Positions 7,085-12,776 of a stretch of DNA of 12,776 nucleotides are shown piece by piece. Each line of letters starts with the position of its first letter. Position 1 is the stretch's first letter. The position numbers were made by a program, and so were the translations under genes. The notes beneath the pieces are model-generated. The model saw only the letters and a list, made by a program, of their open reading frames with translations, did no database searches and had not been told where the DNA came from. This DNA is from Microcaldota archaeon (GTDB lineage Archaea > Micrarchaeota > Micrarchaeia > Micrarchaeales > CABMGC01), in assembly GCA_027449585.1 (NCBI GenBank), contig DAIDLJ010000025.1, positions 1 to 12,776 on the forward strand, given 5' to 3'.

Positions 7085-7111
7085 ATTACGATGTCTACCC
7101 AGACTCGTAAT
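7085..7111 (+). other. Hairpin just after the 23S 3' end
   Basis: ATTACGA and GTCT (with one bulged T between them) pair with AGAC and TCGTAAT around an ACCC loop, giving 11 base pairs. It sits between the mature 3' end and the 3' processing arm and may be a cleavage or exonuclease-stop structure. Confidence 0.6.
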
Positions 7112-7116
7112 CAAAA

Positions 7117-7138
7117 TCTACAAGACTTGCTTCTCCTC
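7117..7138 (+). other. 3' arm of the pre-23S processing stem
   Basis: Complement of 4204-4225 (TCTACAAGACTTGC…CTCCTC), 22 bases with one wobble pair. It confirms that the primary transcript extends past the 23S 3' end to at least 7138. Confidence 0.85.
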
Positions 7139-7158
7139 CTTTTTTCTTTTAAAAAAGG
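7138..7158. terminator. Symmetric T-tract terminator, probably bidirectional
   Basis: CCTTTTTT, then CTTTT, then AAAAAAGG. The plus strand carries T6 and T4 tracts directly after the 23S processing stem, and the minus strand also reads CCTTTTTT. Archaeal termination depends mainly on T tracts, so the element could end both the 23S transcript and the facing transcript of the peptidase gene at 7253. Bases 7159-7252 hold no gene; only a short TGCAG/CTGCA hairpin near 7222-7237 is visible. Confidence 0.55.
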
Positions 7159-7252
7159 AACTGCATCTGAATGCTGCGTAATTTTTTGATTTGGCATTCT
7201 GTACAATTATGAATGGCTAATTGCAGATATGGCTGCACTGATAGCGCACGCT

Positions 7253-7738
7253 CTATAAGACTATGAACAGCAGCGCAAAGACAAGTAATGAGGATATAAA
7301 GAGGAATGGATAGAATGGCAGCGCCATTGCGCCTTTCCTGATAAAGATCGACATTATCTTGAACACCGGACGCGTCAGGAGCAGTGCGAGGAGGACTATG
7401 GCCCAGATGAGCCAGAATGGGAAGACGAGGAAGGTGGAGGCGACGACAAGTTTGTCGCCCATGCCCAGGCCTGGAAGGAGCAGCAGGATGGCCATTGATC
7501 CGAACGTCTCTAAAAGTGCGTACGATGTCGATGCTGCAAGATATCCCGATATGTCAAGGCGTATGTTATAGAGAAAGACCGCTATGAAGAAGGCGCTAAA
7601 TAGGAGTACATAGCGCAGGCCTATCCTCTCTAGCCCTATGATGTCTAGAATGCCGAGTATCGCAAATGGGGCTAGCAGCAGTATGAACGGCTCGCCAAGC
7701 GGTGCTGATGAGAACAGCAGAGGTATTAGCTGTTGCAT
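7253..7738 (-). CDS. Prepilin peptidase candidate (A24 aspartic, GxGD type)
   Basis: A 161-residue, very hydrophobic protein with about five or six membrane segments. GMGDK (Gly92-Asp95) lies in a cytosolic-side loop, and Asp32 (in LDIIGLERI) lies after the first membrane segment. Type IV prepilin/preflagellin peptidases of the A24 family use two aspartates, the second in a GxGD motif. The C-terminal ALPFYPFLFI resembles the 'PFxPF' stretch that ends many of these enzymes. It would cut class III signal peptides from pilin or archaellin precursors at the membrane. It is shorter than the bacterial PilD type and close to archaeal members. No pilin or secretion ATPase gene is adjacent. The start at 7738 has a TATA element 26 bases upstream. 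Another small polytopic membrane protein cannot be excluded. Confidence 0.65.
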   Translation of the reverse strand: MQQLIPLLFSSAPLGEPFILLLAPFAILGILDIIGLERIGLRYVLLFSAFFIAVFLYNIRLDISGYLAASTSYALLETFGSMAILLLLPGLGMGDKLVVASTFLVFPFWLIWAIVLLALLLTRPVFKIMSIFIRKGAMALPFYPFLFISSLLVFALLFIVL

Positions 7739-7760
7739 TATATGGAATTGGCTCGGCAGC

Positions 7761-7768
7761 CTTTAATA
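7761..7768 (-). promoter_or_regulatory. TATA box of the prepilin peptidase gene
   Basis: The minus strand reads TATTAAAG, centred about 26 bases before the ATG at 7738, indicating a leaderless transcript. Confidence 0.5.
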
Positions 7769-7827
7769 GCATTGCAGTTTAGCATATGCAGGAACGCCTG
7801 CCAATGACCAACTAATCCTTATTAATT

Positions 7828-7835
7828 GTTTATAC
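7828..7835 (+). promoter_or_regulatory. TATA box of the MFS transporter gene
   Basis: GTTTATAC is centred about 26 bases before the ATG at 7857. A transcript starting there would exclude the in-frame TTG at 7848, so it decides the start. Confidence 0.55.
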
Positions 7836-7856
7836 GGAATATTTACGTTGATTATT

Positions 7857-9374
7857 ATGAGCAAGAGTGCGCACGTTTCGCATGCAGCTTCTTCTGGAGC
7901 TGCGGCATACGCATCAGCAGCAATGACACCAGAGCAGAAGAGGATACTTGCAGTGCTCGTGATGGGAACGCTCATGAGCGCAGTTGATGTCACAATAGTC
8001 CTTCTTGCTATCGCCTCTATTACAAGCTCGCTCCATACCAACTTGGCCATGTCCATATGGATAATCATAGCCTATCTGCTGGTGGTTGCCATCTTCACAA
8101 CCCAGCTTGGTAGGCTTGGGGACATGTACGGCCGCGGCCAGATATTCAACCTTGGCTTTTTCATATTCACTGTTGGTTCCTTCCTGTGCGGCGCGTCGAC
8201 ATCGATATACATGCTAATAGCATTCAGAGTGCTCCAGGGCATAGGCGGGTCGATGATACAGGCCAACAGCGGTGCCATAATAGCAGACACGTTCGACAGG
8301 AACAACAGGGGAAAGGCTTACGGGTACACATCCATGGGATGGAGCACCGGATCCATGCTTGGGATAGTGCTTGGAGGGATACTCACGACATTCGTAGGAT
8401 GGCAGTACATCTTCTACATCAACATACCGATAGGCGCAGTTGCTCTGTGGCTGGGCCTCAAATACATAAAGGATGACGCGCGGCTAAAGGAGCCCATAGA
8501 CTTCAAGGGGATGCTTGTGCTCAGCGCCATGCTGCTTCTGCTAACTTTCAGTGCGACCGAGATCGTATCGGCCGGCGAGAGCGCGCGCGGGATCGCGATG
8601 TTCGCCGTGGGCGTGATTCTGATTCCGGTATTCGTCTGGGTGGAGAGGCACGAGAAGTATCCGATAATAGACTTTGGCGCCTTTAAAAACAAGATACTCG
8701 CGCACTCGCTTGGCGCCGCATTCCTGCAGAGCGCAGGATATCTTGCGATAGTCTTCATGCTGATAATGTACCTGCAGGGCGTGCGCGGCCTAAATCCGCT
8801 GGACGCATCGGTGCTGCTCATACCTGGATACATAATAGGAGGGATAACCGGGCCTAGGATGGGCAGGCTCTCGGACAGGATTGGCGCCAGGACGGTTGCC
8901 ACGATAGGCATAGCACTGACATTGCTCACGATACTGATCTATTATGCATTTCTTAATGCAACCACGCCTTACTGGATAATAATAGCAGCGACCGTGGTGG
9001 CAGGAGTGGGGACCTCGATGTTCTTCCCTGCAAACAGCAGCGCAGTGATGGCCAATGCCCCTTCGAACAATTACGGAGTGGCGTCAGGGCTTCTCAGATC
9101 GCTCTCGAACATAGGCACGCTGGTCAGCTACCTTGTGACCATAACCGTGGCCTCTCTTGCAGTGTCTAGGGAGCAGGCCTTCAAGATATTCCTGGGCACT
9201 AGCGACCTCATAGGCAACATATCCACGGAGTTCCTAAAGAGCATGCATGCGGTCTTCATAATATCGGCGGTGATACTGATCGCTGCCGCTGCGCTATCAT
9301 GGACGCGGGGAGGCGAGCAGAGGAAGGAATGGACGCACTCAAAAGAGCACGTAAAGCCGCATGGCCAAGGCTGA
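7857..9374 (+). CDS. MFS multidrug efflux transporter, DHA2 (EmrB/QacA) type
   Basis: The protein has 505 residues with about 14 hydrophobic segments, the DHA2 number. Seen in order: a ~25-residue Ala/Ser-rich N-terminus; SAVDVTIVLLA in TM1 with the family's membrane-embedded Asp (D44); motif A GRLGDMYGRG (85-94) in the loop after TM2; RVLQGIGGSM in TM4; GSMLGIVLGG (motif C region) in TM5; and GWQYIFYINIPIG (181-193), a stretch typical of DHA2 proteins. A second motif-A copy, GRLSDRIG, follows TM10. DHA2 members export drugs, dyes or metabolites in exchange for protons; the substrate here is unknown. No HlyD-like partner or regulator is adjacent. It is divergent from the peptidase gene (118-base intergenic region) and convergent with the DUF4382 gene. 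Confidence 0.92.
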   Translation: MSKSAHVSHAASSGAAAYASAAMTPEQKRILAVLVMGTLMSAVDVTIVLLAIASITSSLHTNLAMSIWIIIAYLLVVAIFTTQLGRLGDMYGRGQIFNLGFFIFTVGSFLCGASTSIYMLIAFRVLQGIGGSMIQANSGAIIADTFDRNNRGKAYGYTSMGWSTGSMLGIVLGGILTTFVGWQYIFYINIPIGAVALWLGLKYIKDDARLKEPIDFKGMLVLSAMLLLLTFSATEIVSAGESARGIAMFAVGVILIPVFVWVERHEKYPIIDFGAFKNKILAHSLGAAFLQSAGYLAIVFMLIMYLQGVRGLNPLDASVLLIPGYIIGGITGPRMGRLSDRIGARTVATIGIALTLLTILIYYAFLNATTPYWIIIAATVVAGVGTSMFFPANSSAVMANAPSNNYGVASGLLRSLSNIGTLVSYLVTITVASLAVSREQAFKIFLGTSDLIGNISTEFLKSMHAVFIISAVILIAAAALSWTRGGEQRKEWTHSKEHVKPHGQG

Positions 9375-9405
9375 TGCTATTAACTTTTCCTGCTCTGGAA
9401 GAAAT

Positions 9406-9431
9406 GCCGCTTTGCGCGGCTGCCCTTTTTT
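9406..9431 (+). terminator. Hairpin and T-tract terminator of the MFS gene
   Basis: GCCGC and GCGGC (9406-9410 and 9416-9420) pair around TTTGC and are followed by TGCCC and a T6 tract at 9426-9431. The T tract overlaps the stop codon of the convergent DUF4382 gene. Archaea may need only the T tract. Confidence 0.55.
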
Positions 9432-10938
9432 AGGAGGCAGTCACGTTGATTGAGGCGTGTGCGTCGGACTCTCCTGTGACGACAAGGTGGTAGCCGCTTC
9501 CTGCAACAAGCGTTGTAAGAAGGTTGCTCTCTCCGCGTGCAAGGCGCCCTGAGAACGTGAAGGTGTGAGAGCTGCCTGCTGCAAGCACATATCCAGTCTC
9601 ATTGAAGTCCTCTACGTTGGACGGGGACATTACTGTCCCGTTGCTAAGCACCAGCAGGGAGACCATTCCCAGACGCGTCTGTAGCTTCTGCATGACTGCG
9701 CTGGTGTTGAATATTCCACCCCTGAGCCTGCTTTGCACTTCAGAAAGACCCTGAGCAGTGCATATGCTGCCGTTTATCCTTATGTTGTATGACGATCCAA
9801 GATCCTCGCCGAAGTTGCCAAGGTCGGAGTTGTTTATCTCGCCGCTTGACTGCTGTCGATCCTGGCTCCTTGACTGGTTGGTGTTGTCTGTGCTTTTGTT
9901 GCTGCCAGTCTCAGAACTCGCAGTTACAGAGGCATTGCCTCCAGACCTCTCCGAGCTTCCATTGTTCTGACCGACTACTGCTGTCACAGAGACGTTTGCT
10001 CCTGCGCCGAGTTCCGGCCTGTCCTGTGTTGTTATGTTGAGCTTTGCTGTGGTGTTGAGCTTTGTTGTAGTGTTTGCACCAGTGCATGCGGAATTGTTGG
10101 CCACTAGCCTGCTAAGCTCAGTCTCTGCCTCTGTTGCGCGCTGCTGTATGCCGGTTGTGTTCAGCGCTACTGAGAGGTTTCCAAATACAGAGATGTGCCT
10201 GATAGAGGCAGTCTGGTTCTCGTTATTGGTGACCGTAACGCTTATGGTAGTTGAATTACCCTGCACAGATACGGATGCATTTGAGACCGTGATGTTCGGC
10301 CTGACATCTGCAAGGTCCTTGCGCTCTGACTGGTTTAACCTTGCGACGTATCCTACCTTGACGCTTGATGAATTGGTGCCCTGGCCGACTATTACCGCCC
10401 TTAGCGAAGGAACCATTACGAACACTGTTGAATTTGCTGTGAGTATGGTTGCGACTACTGGGGAGAGCGACATGAGAAGGCTTCCGGTGCCGTTTAAGGT
10501 TGCCTGGCCTGCGACGTGCGCCGTTACGGTCTGGCTAGGCACTGTAACATTGTATGTCGTGCCGTTGACAGTTATTGATGCAGAAGTTATGCTGAATCTC
10601 ACGCTCTCTATGCTTGAATTTACAGGCACTGAAACTGCGCCTATCGTCTGGCTTACGTTTAGTATTGAGAGGAGATTGAGCGTTCCGCTTGAATTCGCAT
10701 ATAGCCATCCCGAGGAGTTCTGTGCGTTGCTAAGATGCACTCCGACCTTTGAGTAGGATATAACAAGCGATGTCGTGCCGTTTGGAACCGTCGGTGGGTC
10801 TGTGAGCCTTATAGCCATAAGGCTCTGCAAAGGAGACTGCGTAGTCTGAGTCGTTGTCCCATGGTTTTGAAGGACCAAAAAGAGCACGGCTGCAATTATT
10901 ACGACCGCGGCAACGATTATAGGCAATGATATTTTCAT
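9430..10938 (-). CDS. Membrane-anchored, sequon-rich DUF4382-type surface protein
   Basis: 502 residues from the ATG at 10938, or 505 from one at 10947. A lysine follows the first Met, then one ~22-residue hydrophobic segment (SLPIIVAAVVIIAAVLFLVL), which would anchor the protein with the rest outside. The next ~170 residues fit DUF4382: AIRLTDPP, a strand ending SKVGVHL, GWLYA, TLNLLSI, PVNSSIESVRF and ITVNGTTYNVTVPSQ. This beta-rich domain has no assigned function. A middle Ser/Asn/Gly-rich linker and a C-terminal domain follow. Roughly thirty NxS/T sequons suggest heavy N-glycosylation, and two cysteines (NNSACTG and GSICTAQ) could form a disulphide. The stop overlaps the MFS terminator. 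The upstream 103-base gap contains TATA elements and direct repeats. Confidence 0.82.
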   Translation of the reverse strand: MKISLPIIVAAVVIIAAVLFLVLQNHGTTTQTTQSPLQSLMAIRLTDPPTVPNGTTSLVISYSKVGVHLSNAQNSSGWLYANSSGTLNLLSILNVSQTIGAVSVPVNSSIESVRFSITSASITVNGTTYNVTVPSQTVTAHVAGQATLNGTGSLLMSLSPVVATILTANSTVFVMVPSLRAVIVGQGTNSSSVKVGYVARLNQSERKDLADVRPNITVSNASVSVQGNSTTISVTVTNNENQTASIRHISVFGNLSVALNTTGIQQRATEAETELSRLVANNSACTGANTTTKLNTTAKLNITTQDRPELGAGANVSVTAVVGQNNGSSERSGGNASVTASSETGSNKSTDNTNQSRSQDRQQSSGEINNSDLGNFGEDLGSSYNIRINGSICTAQGLSEVQSRLRGGIFNTSAVMQKLQTRLGMVSLLVLSNGTVMSPSNVEDFNETGYVLAAGSSHTFTFSGRLARGESNLLTTLVAGSGYHLVVTGESDAHASINVTAS

Positions 10939-10958
10939 AATTATCATTGGAATTACGA

Positions 10959-10975
10959 CTTATAAGAATATATTA
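10959..10975 (-). promoter_or_regulatory. Two adjacent TATA-like elements of the DUF4382 gene
   Basis: On the minus strand AATATATT (10975-10968) and TTATAAG (10965-10959) are about 24-25 bases from the ATGs at 10947 and 10938 respectively. Each would give a leaderless start at a different one of the two in-frame ATGs, so the true start is unresolved. Confidence 0.4.
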
Positions 10976-10985
10976 CTATCTAGAT

Positions 10986-11013
10986 CATGCGGCTTTAGGC
11001 CATGCGGTTTTGG
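10986..11013. repeat. Imperfect direct repeat upstream of the DUF4382 promoter
   Basis: CATGCGGCTTTAGG (10986-10999) is followed after one base by CATGCGGTTTTGG (11001-11013), a 15-base period. It lies just upstream of the DUF4382 TATA elements and may be an operator or activator site. Confidence 0.5.
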
Positions 11014-11050
11014 ATGACGATGGCCCTGCCCGTGGATCTGAGTCTACCCA

Positions 11051-12028
11051 CTACCCATATATGCTCTTTATTATGTCATCGGCCTTCTTCCTTGCCTCCT
11101 CTATGATGCCCAGCTTCTCTGATTTTGGATCCCTAAGCAGCGATGTCAGCTCGATGACGGCTTCTGACATCGTCTTGCTAAAGAGATCCTGCTTTGAGCT
11201 ATCCGGCTCTATTACCTGAAGCACCTTCGTCTCGAGCATGTCAAGGGCCTTTACTATATTACCGTCCCTAAGGAAGAGCAATCCTATCATCGCTGGGCTT
11301 GATATCTGCTTGTGGGATAGCTTTTGCGTGCCGCGCATCTCGCTGGTAAGGGCGTTGAGCATCTTAGAGTCCCAAGGGATGGCAGCCTCGAGCTGCGCTA
11401 TGAGGAGCGAGTCCGCTGATAGGGTATTTGACTCTCTGAGCGTCTCCATCTTTACCTCAAAGATTGGATTTGATCTTATGAACTTGGCTATATCGGGCAT
11501 CTGCTCTGCGAAGAAGGATATGGCGTTCTGGAAGAGCACAAGGCTTAGCTGCACCTTGCCTTCAAGCAGCATGGCGCCGTTCTGCGCTGAATCTGCGCCT
11601 ATGCGCCTAACAGATATGATGAAGCCGTCTATGTCGTCTATGCGTACGGTTGAGACCTCCCTGCCTTCAGGATCGAGTATCCTAAGGTGCGGATAGTGAT
11701 CCGGTCCGTCTACGTCAAAGCCGAATCCAGAAAGCGACCTGTCAGATGAGAGCAGGTCTATGTACCTGTTGACCGCCGAGAGCCTGCCGGTCTCCGATTT
11801 TGAGATGTTGTCGAGATATAATTCTGATGGGGCTATGGAGCAAAAGACCTGCCTTGAGCCTTTGCCGTATCTTGAATGGGTTGGAAATACATATGTCTCC
11901 ATGTAGACCTTGCGCAGAGGAGCGGGAAGGGTTTTTTTCATTAAGCAGAATGTCCCTTCTGAGCTGCTCATCGCCTCGTACTCCTTCAGGCCGAGCCTGT
12001 TCTGTATAACTAAAGCCATAGCAAACAT
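11051..12028 (-). CDS. Unrecognised soluble protein
   Basis: 325 residues, no family recognised. There is no signal peptide and no clear membrane segment, so it is probably cytosolic. The N-terminal half mixes strands and turns (RKVYMETYVFPTHSRYG, GFGFDVDGPDHYPHLRI, VRIDDIDGFIISVRRIG). The C-terminal half is mainly helical and ends in a charged helix (KLGIIEEARKKADDIIKSIYG). Three ATGs lie close together (12049, 12028, 12019). A TATA box overlapping the first puts the start site near 12028, which is chosen here. The gene is followed by the DUF4382 gene after 103 bases with no obvious terminator between, so some co-transcription is possible. An insertion sequence ends just upstream of its promoter. 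Confidence 0.7.
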   Translation of the reverse strand: MFAMALVIQNRLGLKEYEAMSSSEGTFCLMKKTLPAPLRKVYMETYVFPTHSRYGKGSRQVFCSIAPSELYLDNISKSETGRLSAVNRYIDLLSSDRSLSGFGFDVDGPDHYPHLRILDPEGREVSTVRIDDIDGFIISVRRIGADSAQNGAMLLEGKVQLSLVLFQNAISFFAEQMPDIAKFIRSNPIFEVKMETLRESNTLSADSLLIAQLEAAIPWDSKMLNALTSEMRGTQKLSHKQISSPAMIGLLFLRDGNIVKALDMLETKVLQVIEPDSSKQDLFSKTMSEAVIELTSLLRDPKSEKLGIIEEARKKADDIIKSIYG

Positions 12029-12049
12029 TCCAATTGAATATTGCCTCAT

Positions 12050-12057
12050 ATTTAAAT
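12050..12057 (-). promoter_or_regulatory. TATA box of the unrecognised gene
   Basis: TTTAAATA on the minus strand, centred about 25-26 bases before the ATG at 12028, and directly overlapping the approach to the ATG at 12049. It excludes the longer start and lies only ~30 bases from the transposase stop. Confidence 0.55.
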
Positions 12058-12776
12058 CATCGCATCCACGCGGGTGTGGGACATAAGTCAGTTCTTTCCA
12101 AGTAAAAGAAGGTTATGCCAGATTCCCTTGCACATAACCGCAGTCGCAATCCTATCGTCCCTCCTCTGCCACACCTGCCAGCCGTTCGATTTCTTGTCTG
12201 AAGCGAACCCACTCTCCGAACTTTCCCTTCGGTAATATTCCTTGAGAAAGGCCATGGAATTCCCCATAAAAGACCTCCAAATGTCATGCCACTTCTTCTT
12301 TCCTCTTATGGTCGTGTCCCTCTTTGGAAGGATGTAGAATCGAGTATTGTTGTCGAATCTACCGATGATGGACTTGAATGTATAGTATCTATCCAGTCTA
12401 ACGCTGTCGACTTTTATACCTAGTCTTGCCATCATTTCCCTTGCACTGTTGAATGCCTCCATCTCCGACCTCATCCCCGTTCCGTATCCGACATACATTC
12501 CGGTGTTCAGATCCAGGAATGCGAAGGCGTAAGCAAAAATCTTCGCCCTGCCGTTTTCCTTCTTGATGTTAGTGGAATAGTGTTTTGTGACGGTGAGGCC
12601 GTATCCCGTACCGTCGCCTGATATATCCACGTTCGTTATGTTTTTCCTCCTTATCATTATTACAAACATGTTGTGCACTGCCATGGAAATTAGGGGATCT
12701 GAGTACAGCCGCTCAACGGTCTTATAAGACGTCGAGATCCGGGGCATTTCGCCGAATAGAGGCAGTAACCTTGCAG
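12058..12776 (-). mobile_element. Partial insertion sequence, end near 12058-12087
   Basis: The transposase stop is at 12088, so the element's end should lie in the 30 bases before the TATA box of the neighbouring gene. These contain CCACGCGGGTGTGG, with short self-complementarity (CCAC/GTGG), a candidate part of a terminal repeat. The other end is outside the window, so neither the terminal inverted repeat nor a target duplication can be confirmed. Confidence 0.6.
12088..12776 (-). CDS. DDE transposase (IS4-like / archaeal ISNCY type), 5' end beyond window
   Basis: The frame is open from the right window edge to a TGA at 12088-12090. An internal ATG at 12747 gives 219 residues, but nine more codons upstream read without a stop (ending LLPLFGE), so the protein likely starts outside. 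Numbering from Met at 12747: SGDGTG (Asp45), LDRYY (Asp119) and ESSESGFASDKKSNGW (Glu175 or Glu178) are the D, D and E of a DDE catalytic core. YILPKRD lies between the second D and the E, and a C-terminal GIWHNLLLL helix follows, as in IS4-superfamily transposases. It would cut and rejoin DNA at the element's ends. The catalytic core looks intact with no frameshift in the visible part. Confidence 0.85.
   Translation of the reverse strand, partial: ARLLPLFGEMPRISTSYKTVERLYSDPLISMAVHNMFVIMIRRKNITNVDISGDGTGYGLTVTKHYSTNIKKENGRAKIFAYAFAFLDLNTGMYVGYGTGMRSEMEAFNSAREMMARLGIKVDSVRLDRYYTFKSIIGRFDNNTRFYILPKRDTTIRGKKKWHDIWRSFMGNSMAFLKEYYRRESSESGFASDKKSNGWQVWQRRDDRIATAVMCKGIWHNLLLLGKN

Noticed and set aside
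8414..8929. Minus-strand open frame inside the MFS gene
   Set aside because: Shadow of a well-supported transporter gene on the other strand.
10034..10756. Long plus-strand open frame (240 codons) opposite the DUF4382 gene
   Set aside because: It is the mirror of a Thr/Ser/Asn/Val-rich coding sequence, has no promoter or ribosome binding site, and the minus-strand gene has clear domain evidence.

Overview
The window looks archaeal. It carries an archaeal-type 23S rRNA gene, TATA-box promoters placed about 26 bases before start codons (leaderless transcripts), a DUF4382-type sequon-rich surface protein, an archaeal-type prepilin peptidase candidate, and frequent AGG/AGA arginine and ATA isoleucine codons. 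The 23S gene stands alone: no 16S, 5S or tRNA gene is visible. A standalone, fast-evolving 23S gene beside these small envelope and orphan genes would suit a DPANN (Micrarchaeota/ARMAN-like) archaeon or a Thermoplasmatales relative. That placement is inference and was not tested.

Layout. 1-702 (-): 5' part of a gene with an HEMFH zinc-protease motif, cut by the window edge. About 811-1743 (+): orphan protein with a TraB-like GxxH core. It ends tail-to-tail, overlapping by 4 bases, with a three-gene minus-strand operon read from 3835 down to 1740: a phosphoribosyltransferase-fold protein with a ruined PRPP loop, its paralogue with an intact loop, and a protein with two HTH domains. 3840-4226: divergent promoter region and rRNA leader. 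About 4227-7084 (+): 23S rRNA, enclosed by a near-perfect 22-bp processing stem and followed by a hairpin and a symmetric, probably bidirectional, terminator. 7253-7738 (-): GxGD prepilin peptidase candidate. 7857-9374 (+): 14-TM DHA2/EmrB-type MFS exporter. 9430-10938 (-): membrane-anchored DUF4382 protein. 11051-12028 (-): unrecognised soluble protein. 12088 to the right edge (-): DDE transposase of an insertion sequence whose end lies against the promoter of the unrecognised gene.

How the genes may work together. The two phosphoribosyltransferase paralogues and the HTH protein form one transcription unit, which suggests an active subunit, a non-binding partner and a regulator of a nucleotide-related process. 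The MFS exporter, DUF4382 protein and prepilin peptidase are envelope functions but appear to be separate transcription units.

The most notable observation is the 23S rRNA itself. Read against remembered E. coli and Haloarcula sequence, it differs at many normally near-invariant positions in the peptidyl-transferase centre, P-loop, sarcin-ricin loop, helix 69 and GTPase-associated centre. Some of these changes are paired, which argues for a working but divergent rRNA rather than random decay.
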